The notes beneath the pieces are model-generated. The model was not told the origin of the DNA. It did not search any database and saw nothing but the letters and a program-made list of their open reading frames with translations. Position numbers and translations under genes: made by a program. DNA of 64,000 nt, taken from Lineus longissimus (lineage: Eukaryota > Nemertea > Pilidiophora > Heteronemertea > Lineidae). The stretch is taken from NCBI RefSeq assembly GCF_910592395.1, contig NC_088321.1, positions 3,474,001 through 3,538,000 of the forward strand, read 5' to 3'. Position 1 is the stretch's first letter. Each line of letters opens with the position of its first letter. Below are positions 20,936-31,404 of this stretch, one piece after another.

Positions 20936-22480
20936 CAGCTTAGCGCGATATGGAACATTCTTCCGAAACTGAAGCGAGGGAAGTCTGCTCATTAGCCTAT
21001 CTCGCGCACTGCTCCTTCTTGTCAAACATCGTAGTGAAATCGTGGTACAGTGGGGCGTCCTCGAGGATTGCAGCTGGTCGGACAGACGTGAGGTGGAATG
21101 TGGGCGGCTGCACTTCTTCGTTGATGTGCGATGGCAGATAGCACAGTTGTTGCGTTGCATGACAGCTGAAAGTGAATGTGATATCATAGAACTGAGGCGT
21201 TTGCAATGAGACTATAGGTGAAGTAGAAGCAAGGAGTGAAATGGGCCATCTTCCAGTGACTAATATACAGAGTAAGGGCACTGGGTGTTGTTAGATTCAG
21301 CATTGAATGTATTCCTCGTACAAGCGTGAATAGTGTGGACATACAGTGAGAGGTGAGAGACCCCTATTGACTACTTCTTGTAACTTTATCTTGGATACTA
21401 TATTAGTATTGAACTTCTCGCCATGGAATATGAAGAAATTGAAGTTGTAGGCATGGAATATGAAAAATGATTCAACAGTGAAAGACATTATTCCATGAGG
21501 CTTTGCCGTGATCGCAAAGGACGCGACGCGATTGGTTCACATGCTAATGAGGTATGATAATGATAATTACCTCTATAATGCTACTTGGATAGCGACTGTG
21601 TTGTTGATTGCAACAGTGGTCTATGTCAATGTGTGCCTGTAATGTCAATGAAGTATGATGAGGTGATGACGATAGTGCAATTATTAAATATTGGCAAGAG
21701 ATCACACTACAACATAGGTCTTGTTTTTGACAGATGACTGTGCGACATTCCCATTGGGTCTTGTTAGAGTCAGCGCTGCATGTATTCCTTGTACAAGCTT
21801 GAATAGTTGTGACGACTTTTGGGAGACGGGGGAAACACAAGTGAAATAGACCAAAACAAGTGATTTTGGGGCTTTGGTTTAGACGCATGCCCCACATGCG
21901 CCATGCGGGATTATACGGTTCATGTGAACTTGTTGACATCTACAAGACTACATGATCTAGTGCTGTTATTGGTCATGGTACATGGTAGGCCTAATCATCA
22001 TGGCTATATGTTTCAGGAAAAGCTCGGAGTAAAATGAACTGCCGATGAATAATGATGTTGTTCATGTTTACCATGTTTACCATGTTTACTAGTACATAGC
22101 CATAGGGTATGCACTGGCCAGTGCACTTTCTGCACGTCGTCATGGTCATGTACGTGATACCTTGCATATTTTGTTTTTTGAATGCGCATGCTTTTTGGGC
22201 AAAATCACTTGTACCAACACTAATGAATAATGTCTTCTTATCCCTATGACTCCATACACAGTGAGGGCATTGTCCCATTCCCATCAAATGGTAACTTATT
22301 GTACCGTATTAGGGTGGAAGTTGGGGAGCAGATACCTACCGTTGCACACCTGTCATAATCAGCAGTGATGAGCTTAGCGCGATATGGAACATTCTTCAGA
22401 AACTCAAGCGAGGGAAGTCTGCTCATTAGCATATCTCGCGCACTGCTCCTTCTTGTCAAACATCATAGTGAAATCGTAAT
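20936..22480. repeat. Diverged direct duplication (~1.4 kb period) with conserved minus-strand frame
   Basis: About 110 bp at 20936-21046 and at 22370-22480 match closely (gcgatatggaacattctt, aagcgagggaagtctgctca, gcgcactgctccttcttgtc). A second pair lies at 21290-21345 and 21760-21815 (agtcagc, tgtattcct, gtacaagc). On the minus strand both 110-bp copies stay open and similar: RDRLMSRLPSLQFRKNVPYR in one, RDMLMSRLPSLEFLKNVPYR in the other. That suggests a duplicated exon of an unrecognised gene or transposon rather than plain satellite. Confidence 0.6.
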
Positions 22481-24112
22481 GGAAAACGTCTGGCTTTGCG
22501 CCAGACGTTGAGACTAATAAGCGAAGAACTAATAGGTAAAGAACTTCTACTTGCGCGAGACTGCTCTGATAAAATTATCATTGCAGAGACTACGGTGACG
22601 TACACTTATATTTTTTACAATCAAAAATGCCCTCAAAAGACGACATGGAATGATTATTTTATTGATATTTCCTACTATATACCTTCCAATTATCACTTTA
22701 TACAAATAGATCGGCGTTAGGTCGCATGCTTTTCTTTCCTGGTGACACTATAAAGCAAAATAGTTGCAACCCCGTAAATGCGCTATAAGTCCAATAATAA
22801 GTGACGGTGACCCGTTATAAATGTTTCGCCAGCTTCGCTTTTTTGCCGCTACGCGGCGCGTTGGGCCCTTGCGTCCAGCTATTTATAAGACAACATTCTC
22901 CAAGCGTCGGCAATGGCAAATCATCGTTGCCAAGTCGCACTCGATTTACTGACTATGCGAACTGAGAGAGTGAGTAATCAAGCTGACGTCGCGGGAAAAA
23001 TAGTTATCACTATGAGCCTTAAATCCCGACCTTGTGTCAGTAATTCATAGTTCGTCATGTGACATGTCATTAAGAAAGGAATATATTCCTCTGTAGGGTT
23101 GGTCTGCGTCTTGCGCCTATCTAAATCGGTACGATCGAGCGAAATTTATAAAGCAGAAACGCAGAATTTTCTTAGACTTCAATTGGCTGCTAATTCATTC
23201 GAAATTTGACACAGTTAAAAATGGATATTTAACCCGATTTTCTCCCGATTTCACCATCAGAGTTTCGAGCAGAGCACATATCTATGGGCGGTTATTACCG
23301 CAAATAAAGACAAACCAAAGCAAAGACACTTGTGTAGCATATCAAGGACACGTAGATTGATACTCCTATGTGTGCCACATCAAAGACATCTGGAATGCAT
23401 GTTTTGTTTTTGTTTGAAACATGTGTATTATTGTTCATTAACTGGGTATCATATTTCCATCAACTATCATTTGACATACTCAAACCAGCGTTACGCTGGC
23501 ACCAAGGTAGTCTGAATCTGAGACCACCGCGATCAATCAAGTTTCGCCTACGGCCCAGCATTGAACAAATACAAGTACCTTTATTGGTGGCTTCAACTTA
23601 TTCATTAGAATCGTTTTTGCAAAGTCATCCATACATACTGGCTTTAGCATTAAAAATATTAGTAGAAGACGGATTTGACTCTAGTAGATGTACCAAGCCA
23701 TAAATTAAATTAAGCTCGCCAAGAGTTGACTAAATTTACGGTAACCCTGGCCTACGATTTATCGACAGAGTCACCGGGCGAAGGATAACTCTTCGAACGT
23801 GTCACCCGACGAATGGTGCAAAGTTAATTGCTGTTGCACCGAATTTGACTGTGCTGGCTGTGGCTCAGCAGAAACTAGTTTAATTCTGGCAATTTCTCGA
23901 CACGAACAGGGCTAAATTAACAACAATATATATATACTCGATTAAAACTCCAGCCGGGATTTAAAGATTTTTCAAAGTTATTTCTGTTACTGACATATTA
24001 TCCGGGTTTTTGATTTGACGTACTTTACAACGTATCAGAGCCTGGTCAAATAGTGTAAATTGACCGTATTTATTACATTTGCAATATTATTTACGATAAA
24101 GGAGGTCGAAGA
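22481..24112. other. No gene called; AT-rich with a TATA-like run before the next ORF
   Basis: The plus-strand frame at 23368-23703 (with ALRWHQGSLNLRPPRSIKF) looks weakly protein-like but was not recognised. At 23105-23150 there is a match to 20095-20140 (ttgcgcctatctaaatcgg and gcgaaatttat), so a dispersed repeat is shared. A tatatatata run at 23927-23937 lies about 175 bp before the ATG at 24113. Confidence 0.4.
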
Positions 24113-25462
24113 ATGGATTCCATAGGCAATGACCTATCATTTGACAAAAAATGTCTGTACAATTTATGCGATAAGATGACATCGGCAAATGCATTTCAAG
24201 ATGACGTAGATTACCACTTGTTATACGAAAGGATTGAAAGCCTAAGATCCTGGTCCGACTTTGTCTCCTTTCTCTTTCATGAACTTAAACAGACGCAGTG
24301 CATATTTTGCAGTACTTTGGAGGGCGGTTTAATCTTGCCCGATGTTGAATCTTATAGGGGATGCGAGATCGAGTTTTTTGTGAACGTGAGTAATGGTACG
24401 GAAGAGGAATGCACTGTACAGATTATAAAATGTTTAGGGATGCTCCCCTGTTTTGAAACACCACACATGTTTGGCGCTTTGGATCGCTTTCAATTTGAAA
24501 ACAAATTTGTCAAACAAATGATTTGTGCCAATGTTAGCGTTGGTAATTATTATAAACATGTTCGACCAGTTCTGTCGGCCAACAACAGGATGCTAGACGA
24601 TCGAGCTTTTGTTAAAAAATGGCTAAGCCTAGTTAATGAACATCTATTTCGCCTGGTGTTAACTGACGAAAAAGAGGGCTTTTGTTTCGATGCAATGACT
24701 AATTTTTGCTGGCCGGACGTCAAAAGTGCTGATTTGTACATATGCTGCATTGACCTATACCACCGTTGTCCGTCGCTTCTGCAGAAATTTCCAAAAGCAC
24801 CTCTGTTACAGGCAAGCCCTAATCCTGTAATTGATACGAACCCTTTCAACTTTAATACAGGGGATGCGGCCTTTGATCTCAGTCTTGACAGCTTCTTAAT
24901 GGAGCCCGCATTCAATCAACATCAAGTCGACAAATCTGATGCGCCTATTCTCAACGGCGGCAGTACATCAGCATTGGCGTTCTCAACGGTGGTGCCTGAC
25001 AGGTGTTCCGACTTCACCAAACCTACCTTCATTCTGTACACCCCCCCCCCCCCCCCGTCAGAGCATCAATTCCGCGAAAACAATTTAACGACAAAATCGG
25101 AAAAGATTAAAACTACAAAGCGCCTCCCGTCAGAGCATCAATTGCGCGAAAACAATGACTTAGAGGCAAAATCAGGCAAGACTAAAACTAAGAGAAAAGC
25201 CGCATCCTCAACAAAAACAACACGAGACAAAAAGACCCCACGAAGGCAAACTCCTAAAGCTCCGAGCGTTCCTGTCTTGGACATGCCATTAGAAACTTTT
25301 TTCGAACCTACCAATGTGTCGACGATCCGTGCAGTCACTGCTGCACCTCTATTATCGATAGGCACCTTAACAGATGGCGATAGCTTTTCTGACAATGACG
25401 ATGAGACTGCCAAGGAAAGGCAACCTGGTCTTAAAGTTTCTGTTGAAAGTCAATCAGGCTAG
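24113..25462 (+). CDS. 449-codon intact ORF, virus-like context, unknown function
   Basis: The longest uninterrupted frame in the window, ATG at 24113 to TAG at 25460. Residues 1-230 look globular and are Cys/Trp/Phe-rich (YERIESLRSWSDFVSFLFHE; ECTVQIIKCLGMLPCFETPH; AMTNFCWPDVKSADLYICCI). Residues 230-300 form an Asn/Phe/Asp-rich linker. Residues 305-370 are highly basic (TKTKRKAASSTKTTRDKKTP), preceded by a 24-residue tandem duplication with SEHQ(F/L)RENN starts exactly 72 bp apart (25058 and 25130). The tail is acidic. A poly-C run encodes five prolines. I do not recognise it; the layout (globular head, basic tail) would suit a DNA-binding structural or replication protein. A dUTPase/PolB remnant 2 kb downstream suggests viral origin. 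Confidence 0.6.
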   Translation: MDSIGNDLSFDKKCLYNLCDKMTSANAFQDDVDYHLLYERIESLRSWSDFVSFLFHELKQTQCIFCSTLEGGLILPDVESYRGCEIEFFVNVSNGTEEECTVQIIKCLGMLPCFETPHMFGALDRFQFENKFVKQMICANVSVGNYYKHVRPVLSANNRMLDDRAFVKKWLSLVNEHLFRLVLTDEKEGFCFDAMTNFCWPDVKSADLYICCIDLYHRCPSLLQKFPKAPLLQASPNPVIDTNPFNFNTGDAAFDLSLDSFLMEPAFNQHQVDKSDAPILNGGSTSALAFSTVVPDRCSDFTKPTFILYTPPPPPSEHQFRENNLTTKSEKIKTTKRLPSEHQLRENNDLEAKSGKTKTKRKAASSTKTTRDKKTPRRQTPKAPSVPVLDMPLETFFEPTNVSTIRAVTAAPLLSIGTLTDGDSFSDNDDETAKERQPGLKVSVESQSG

Positions 25463-25474
25463 AGGCTCCATCAT

Positions 25475-26735
25475 TAAGTAGCATTATAGAAAATGTGAAT
25501 GAGTTGAAATTGTCGAATTGCAAAATGGCCTTCAAACGAATAAAACCTTTACAAATGTTGTCGGGCCACTGGAAAAAATATATGGAGCTAAGTTGGACAA
25601 GGCTGACAAATATTTTGCAGCTCTCCTCGATCAAGTTGCCCAAACAATGATTCAGGAATCTTACAACGTTTTGGCAATATCATTTGTAAAACGGGTTGTT
25701 TGCGACAGGACTGCACAGCAGACGATCTTAGAAAAAATTACCCCATTCATATTGCGTTTTTGCGGACTTTACAAAAAAAAGTCAATCAAAAATGACCGAG
25801 AGATGGCAAAATACATCGAAAAGTGTAGAACTGATCTTTAGCGCCTTGTTTGAAGGAGAGCAAAATGTACATTCCTTGTGGATTGAACACGCCACTACTT
25901 TGAAGTCACAGCAGGCTATATTGTCAGATCTCGATAGGAGATTAACTGATTAGGGTTTAGAGTTTGATGCGAAATTAAAAGAGATTGAAACTCAACTTTC
26001 GACTACGACGATTGAACGAGCACTTTTGCCCATAGAAGTTCATTCAAGAGACACTTCAAATCACTTAATTGAAAAGTTTCTGGCAGGGCGCTTTTTCCAC
26101 GGCCAAACTAGTTGATATCATTTTCAGAGCTGTGACCAGCATGAGCAGCTTAGTCCACGATGCAAATCAGATTATTCAGGAATCCTCAAAGCAGTCAAAA
26201 ACCGTCTCCACCACGAGTAATTTACGATTAACACATAAGAAAGATTTTGAGTCTGCTGAATTTCAAAAGCTCTTACAGGACTTGGGACAGATCTATCACC
26301 CTTTATCCTTTTTCGTGGAGCAATTTAGCTCTCGAATATCATATTGGTCACAGCTTGAGATGGAGTTTACAACTGTGCGCAAGGTGCTCCGGGGTCGCTA
26401 CAGGCGTGCGAATAATCATATGTAAGTTGGCTCAAATGGTAAATGCACATGCAACAATGTCTCTCCTGACGCATCTGCTCATATAACCAATTATGGACAG
26501 CGCCTACGCGCCTGTTATCGAGTCCTTGCAAGTGATTATTGAAACTCATTTTCGGAAGATGCCAACATGTCCCAAAATGCGGGCAGTTGATCGGGTTATA
26601 GTGATGGGCGAAGATCTTTTCAATGAGGTGTTGGAAGATGAAAAACCAGGCAACATAAGAGTTGCACTAGGAAGTTTCATTTTCCTGGCAGAAGAAAAGA
26701 TAGCAGCTTTAGTCGGACAGGTGAACAGAGCGTGA
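25475..26735 (+). pseudogene. Broken helical-protein coding region downstream of the 449-codon ORF
   Basis: Successive open pieces are 25518-25841 (GPLEKIYGAKLDKADKYFAA, then LLDQVAQTMIQESYNVLA), 25842-26060 with one TAG (TTLKSQQAILSDLDRRLTD), 26069-26425 (AVTSMSSLVHDANQIIQE; KLLQDLGQIYHPLSFFVEQF) and 26493-26735 (YAPVIESLQVIIETHFRKMP; EDLFNEVLEDEKPGNIRVAL). All are helix-rich, with similar composition, and follow one another with stops or frameshifts between. This looks like one long gene, at least 400 codons, that has decayed by a few mutations. No family recognised. It follows the 449-codon ORF on the same strand with a gap of only a few tens of bases. Confidence 0.5.
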
Positions 26736-27382
26736 AAAATGCTGATATCGGGCCGAGGGAACACTATGGTCGCTATGATTTAATTGAAACCTATCATGCT
26801 CTGCCAACAGGTCCTTTACATGCAGAGTAAGTAACTTGTGCATGCAGAGTAGTGCTGCTGCATGCTGTTGCATTAAATCATACTTTGGGAAAGCTCTTCG
26901 TTTGACCTGCCGTCAAACCGTATCGAATAACATCTATTATATTTACCTCGTTGGTTTCTTCTACTATGTGTCATGATGAATAATTTGTCAGTTGACTATT
27001 CACATCATAACGTTTTGTCCAGCAACAGCAGTGAGAAATCCCCGATCGGTAAATCTGAAATGCTGCCAATAGCTGGTCTGCCACTTCCAACTGCTAACAG
27101 CGGGCCCAGTAGAGTGGGGTCGAAATTTGTTGGCGGGCCTCATCCTTCATTACGTCGGCATCAACTTTAACACGATTGGCACGAGAAGCGATGCCGTCAA
27201 CGAAGCAGATGGCGAAAAGCTTGAAAAATGCAAAAGATACAGCCGCTGGTCCCAGACTACAACTGTTCCTGCTAACCTTGTTGATTATTGTTGACGATGA
27301 TACAACCACGACTACGGACGATGATGATGAATCTGTCTTAAGCGTTAGCCATGCATGCGCAGAGCAAAGCGTAGCCTGTCGT

Positions 27383-27613
27383 CGACTTACGCAGAAGGCA
27401 CGGTTTTCCGAGCTTTGCTCTTTGGGCTATAATATTTTTAGTGCAGAAGTGTATGACTATTTGGAGGATGGTCCTTTTGGGCCTGATAGCATCTTGCTCA
27501 ATGTTCGCACAGGCATTTACATAGATTGCCCGTCGGGTTACTATGCTGAAGTTGTCTCCAGTCCCTACGTAGGTTTTCGATTCGCCGTAAGATCGCTCAT
27601 TTTAGTCGGGGTA
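27383..27613 (+). pseudogene. dUTPase-like domain fragment
   Basis: Within the 262-codon frame 27176-27964, residues about 70-146 read CRRLTQKARFSELCSLGYNI, then FSAE, then LLNVRTGIYIDCPSGYYAEV and an AVRSLILVGV strand. This follows the trimeric dUTPase fold: motif 1 (A-G-Y-D-L-x-S-A, here LGYNIFSA), the V-x-T-G-I-x-I-x-x-P-x-G-Y-Y hairpin, and the I-x-V-G strand of motif 3. The catalytic PRSGL motif 2 is degenerate (SSPYVGF), and motifs 4-5 are absent because polymerase sequence follows at once. dUTPases hydrolyse dUTP to dUMP and are common in large DNA viruses. Residues 1-68 of the frame are basic then Asp/Thr-rich and of unknown origin. Confidence 0.6.
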
Positions 27614-28262
27614 CAACTGAAACCAGATACAGTTGTGCTTGATAAACCAATAGCCGTTGGTTTCCCCTGCCTTGAACTCAGCAAATTACACGATCACAAA
27701 TTTCATTATGATTTCATTCGACCAATGTATGGAAAGGACTGTCAACTGCTGGAGACCGACACTGATTCGCTAACATACGTCATTAAAAATCACATTGCAG
27801 ATGAGGACATCTTGGCCAATCGAAAATACTTTGACCTTTCCAACAACCCAAAAGCAAGCCCTATGTATTGGATCAGAGATAAAAAGTTACGGGGTACGTT
27901 TAAAAGGGAGTATCCCGACAAGCCAATTGTTGCATTTGCTGGACTCGGAAACAAAAATGTATGATTTAAAACACTTGCCAAATCAAGATGAGACAACGGT
28001 AGATAGTAGAAATGAAACAAGAAAAGCTAAAGGCATTCCGCGAAGTGTCCTAAGCAATATGCGCTTTGTCGATTACAAAGCAGCTTTTTTCGAACACCAA
28101 CACCTGAAAAAAAGGTACTTCAGCATACGATCGCAAAAACTAGACCTTTATACTATAGCCGAAGGAAAACGAAGTCTGTCAAATGTTGACACGAAAAGAT
28201 TTATCTGCGACGATGGCATTCAAACATTAGCCTACGGAAACTACAATTGCGACCAAAATTAA
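27614..28262 (+). pseudogene. C-terminal part of a protein-primed family-B DNA polymerase (Polinton/adintovirus type)
   Basis: Residues from about 148 of the 27176 frame read DKPIAVGFPCLELSKLHDHK, then the palm motif C LLETDTDSLTY (normally YTDTDS), then FDLSNNPKASPMYW. A second frame (from about 27957) carries KGIPRSVLSNMRFVDYK, FSIRSQKLDLYTIAEGKRSL and DTKRFICDDGIQTLAYGNY, which match the thumb and C-terminal end of polymerases from Polintons/Mavericks and adintoviruses. A frameshift lies between about 27940 and 27960. The exonuclease, motif A and motif B regions are missing; the sequence immediately upstream is dUTPase-like instead. So this is a deletion-fused, inactive copy. Confidence 0.75.
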
Positions 28263-28572
28263 AGAATGCTCTTTGCGGTAGTAGGTTGACGAGCAGAAGA
28301 CGCCAAACATGATGGCAGCAACAAATACATCATTCAATGTACTGATGGATGATATGCCCGTGCTGGGTTGATATGGACATGGAGGAAACGTGTGTCTTTT
28401 TCTGCATACCGTAACAGAAGAGTTGATGGGACGAAGACAGAGATGGCTTGAACGCGCCTGAGTTGTTATAATCGATGAACTGACGGCCAGAGTTTTCACA
28501 AAGTAACAAATAGTTTGACGATGATGTAAACAACATCGGCGGTGACGATTATTTCTCTGATGTTTTATTAGA
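28263..28572. other. Spacer between the viral-like region and the pogo-like transposon
   Basis: No coding frame of note. The DNA runs from the end of the PolB-like frame to the TA at 28573. Confidence 0.5.
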
Positions 28573-28750
28573 TAGTTCCGGCAAGTTCAAATTTCCCGCC
28601 CGTATGACGTATCCGTATCGAATTTGCGTATGACGTCATCAGTTTGTGCCGTCTTCTCATTACGCACACGGCAGACGAATAGGTATTTACGTTTGGATCG
28701 CATTTCACACGGAGTCGCTGTACGTATTGGTTTTTCGACTCAATTGTGAT

Positions 28751-28774
28751 ATACTGTAGTTTCATGAAAATAAC
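28751..28774. repeat. Subterminal 24-bp inverted repeat, left copy
   Basis: The word atactgtagtttcatgaaaa followed by taac matches, inverted and without mismatch, 31381-31404. Such subterminal repeats often serve as extra transposase-binding sites. They lie about 176 bp from the left and 261 bp from the right end. Confidence 0.85.
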
Positions 28775-29346
28775 AACACTTCGGGATATTCAAGGCCCGG
28801 CCTCTTCTCTCGAGTCTATTCACCAGAGGTAACCAATGAGTGACTTCGCTGGCCCTTGTGATGGCTCAGCCGAGCTGTCACGGTTACGCTTAACCACTTA
28901 TTACCGCAGCCCTATTGATTCGAAGTGTTGTGGGCCTACTGGTCGATGAGTGCGCATGTGGAATGACGTAAATGGTAAGGCCACTCGCCGACCGTTTATA
29001 CAGGTTGTCTCATAAAACTGAAGCACCTTTTAGATTGACCCAAACCCCCCCAAAACAAAAAAAGTCCTTATTGAAACTCTGAAGAAAAATCTACAAATGC
29101 TTTATTAGTAAAGCAAAGTGATATTCAGGCAATGATAGTAGTCACGAAATTCCGAAGAAAAACGAGGAGCTCATCCTCTGTTTTTCTCCAACCCTCTTTT
29201 TTTATTTAGACTCCCTAGGCCTACGTGGGAGAAAACAGAATCGAAGTTTCTAGGATTTGTGGTTTTCTTGAGGAATTCTAGGGCCTCTTAGGCCTATAAA
29301 TGAAGCCCCACTGAGGGTACCCACATTGCAGACAACCTGTGCGACA

Positions 29347-30708
29347 ATGGATGCTGTAGAGCTGCTGAGAAAACGACGCCGGCGCTACACCGTGACAGAA
29401 AAACTTGCCTACCTGAGAGACCAGAAGGAGGCACTGGTGAACGGTACGGTGCGCAGTATGAGAGAGTTCGCCGCCCACTATAACATCCCCTGGGAGACGT
29501 TTAGAAGGTGGAATCTCGAGGACCTCGAGCAGAAGCAAGAAGAAGGGCATGGCCGGAAGAAGACGGTGATGGAGCCCCGTGATCCGTTATGGCCACAGGT
29601 TGAGGACCAGCTATACCAATGGCTGCAGCAGATGAGAGAGCATCGCCTCGCAGTCTCCGTTCTCGACATTCAAGATAAGGCGTTGGTAGTGTGGCAAAGC
29701 TAGTGGAATGAGTTAGCCCAAGATGTCAGAGAAGGGATTCAGCATTGTCGCCCTCAGCTATGGGATTTCAACGCATCCATAGGCTGGGTGGAGTGCTTGA
29801 TGAAGAGACGCCACGTGTCCCTACGGAAGGTGACCAAGAATACAACGACCGTCCCCGCTGATGCTGCTGCAAGGATCCAGACCTTCCGAGATGCGGTTAC
29901 TGGGAGCATCGATCGTCTTGATATACAGATGCGGTTCTTCTTTAACATGGACCAAACCTTTGTCCTGTTTGATATGAGAACCATGTACACGGCCAACACC
30001 ACGGGGGAGAAGGCCATAGACGTCTGATCATCCAGGTCCAATACTAAGTTGGGATGCACCGTCACCCTCTGCATCGCAGCCTCTGGAGCAAAGTTGCCGG
30101 CGCACATCACCTTCCCCAGAAGAGGTTTCGTCCGGGTGTTTGCAGCCCTCCAAGACAACCCACCAGCAGATGTAAAGATTACCCTATCGGAAACTGGTTG
30201 GATGAGGGAGGAAACGGCGCACCACTGGTTAGATGAAGTCCTATCACCCTACATCACTGACAACGAGACCGACCAGTTCCTGTTAATCGTCGATCATTAT
30301 CAGGTCCACCGGACAGAGAACTTCCGGACGAGAGTCCGCGACATGAGAGGCAGCCTGGATTACGTACCTGCTGATTGCACATCCCTCGTACAACCGTTAG
30401 ACGTTGCAGTCATGAAGTCCTTCAAATGTCACGTACGGCGACAATGGAAATCGAGGAAGAAGGACCACACGGACGAAAGAGGAGACTGCCCTCACATCGG
30501 CCTGAGAGAGACGTGACCAACATCATCAGAGATGCCTGGGATGGTGTTGATGAGGACGTTATCGTCAACTGATTTGAAGCATCGTTTCAACCAAGGCCAA
30601 TCGAAGCTGGACCACATGCTATCTTGGAGGAAGAAGAGGAGACTGCCGTGGATGGACCAGAGTTCGTGAATGTAGTCGAGGAGGACATTGTGATGGAATT
30701 GAATTGAC
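29347..30708 (+). pseudogene. Pogo-like DDE transposase with two in-frame stops
   Basis: From the ATG at 29347 a single frame runs to 30516, broken only by TAG (29701-29703) and TGA (30025-30027). Residues 1-50 form a helix-turn-helix (YTVTEKLAYLRDQKEALVNG, MREFAAHYNIPWETFRRW). The DDE_1 core follows: FFNMDQTFVLFDM (first Asp), LLIVDHYQVHRTENFRTRV (second Asp) and ADCTSLVQPLDVAVMKSFK (third Asp), giving the DDD triad of pogo/Tigger proteins. After a frame change near 30480-30510 the usual C-terminal segment follows (IIRDAWDGVDEDVIVN, then an acidic tail to about 30708) with another TGA at 30570. It would cut and paste the element at TA sites. The copy is dead but young-looking. Confidence 0.9.
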
Positions 30709-31380
30709 TGTGGGTGTTGTGAATGATTGTGGGTACGATTCTGAAAGCTGAACAATCTAATAATGTGTATCTTTAGCTTTGAAAAAAAATTGAATCGGGA
30801 TTTGCATCGTTCTTTTTTATTCCTTCACTGATCACTTCGGACAAGACTGTACATTTAGAGGGATGTTCGGTTTTGTCTCCAGATATGTGACGGACAACTT
30901 ATCATTCTTACCAATTTCGCACTGCAAAGTATCTTTGAAAGCCCGAAGCTGGTAAGGGATGATAAGACCCGAAGACATGCTCCATTACCTCCCTGAGCAG
31001 TGCCTCACTTTGAAAGGGCAGGTCAGTCCCTAAAACCAGCAGAAGCCAATATGTCAGTTGGACTTTTTTCATGGACACCCTGTACACTATCAGCCATTAG
31101 CACTGGGACACCCTTTACACTACCAATGACGATTGGTTGAAAATGTTCTGGGACACTCAGTACAATGGCCGAAGACCCGATCCCATTATCCCATTCATAG
31201 GAGACCTACGAATCGGTTTCAACAACCCAAACAATAAGGATTGGACTCAAAACTGAAGCATATTGGATATGAGGCCTGGACAACCCTCTCTGGAATCCCA
31301 GCCAATGATCGGCCTTCTCTACAGCTCTGTTCGCCACCCTATGAGTTAGGGGCGGCGACACCATCTGTTAATGAAGTGGT

Positions 31381-31404
31381 GTTATTTTCATGAAACTACA
31401 GTAT
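31381..31404. repeat. Subterminal 24-bp inverted repeat, right copy
   Basis: The perfect reverse complement of 28751-28774; see the pogo-like element. Confidence 0.85.

Larger units (their letters stand above)
24113..28262 (+). mobile_element. Candidate endogenous viral element (dUTPase, PolB, unknown genes)
   Basis: Four kilobases of one strand hold a long intact ORF, a decayed helical-protein gene, and a dUTPase-PolB fusion remnant, with little intergenic DNA. That gene density is unlike the rest of the window. PolB of the Polinton/adintovirus type places the source among mid-sized dsDNA viruses or Polinton-like elements. No integrase, FtsK-like ATPase, protease, capsid gene, terminal inverted repeat or target duplication was found, so the boundaries are only those of recognisable coding. 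The kinase-like frame at 19.6 kb might belong to it, but 4 kb of other sequence intervenes. Confidence 0.55.

Noticed and set aside
24099-24115. AAAGGAGGTC a few bases before the ATG of the 449-codon ORF looks like a bacterial ribosome binding site.
   Set aside because: The surroundings are clearly animal DNA and the downstream PolB/dUTPase remnants are of eukaryotic-virus type; one purine-rich word is not evidence of bacterial origin.
24113-28262. A complete Polinton/Maverick.
   Set aside because: No integrase, packaging ATPase, protease or capsid frame and no terminal inverted repeats were seen; only PolB and dUTPase-like pieces are recognisable.
30492-30755. Antisense frame over the transposase C-terminus.
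   Set aside because: It is the shadow of the DDE transposase coding strand.
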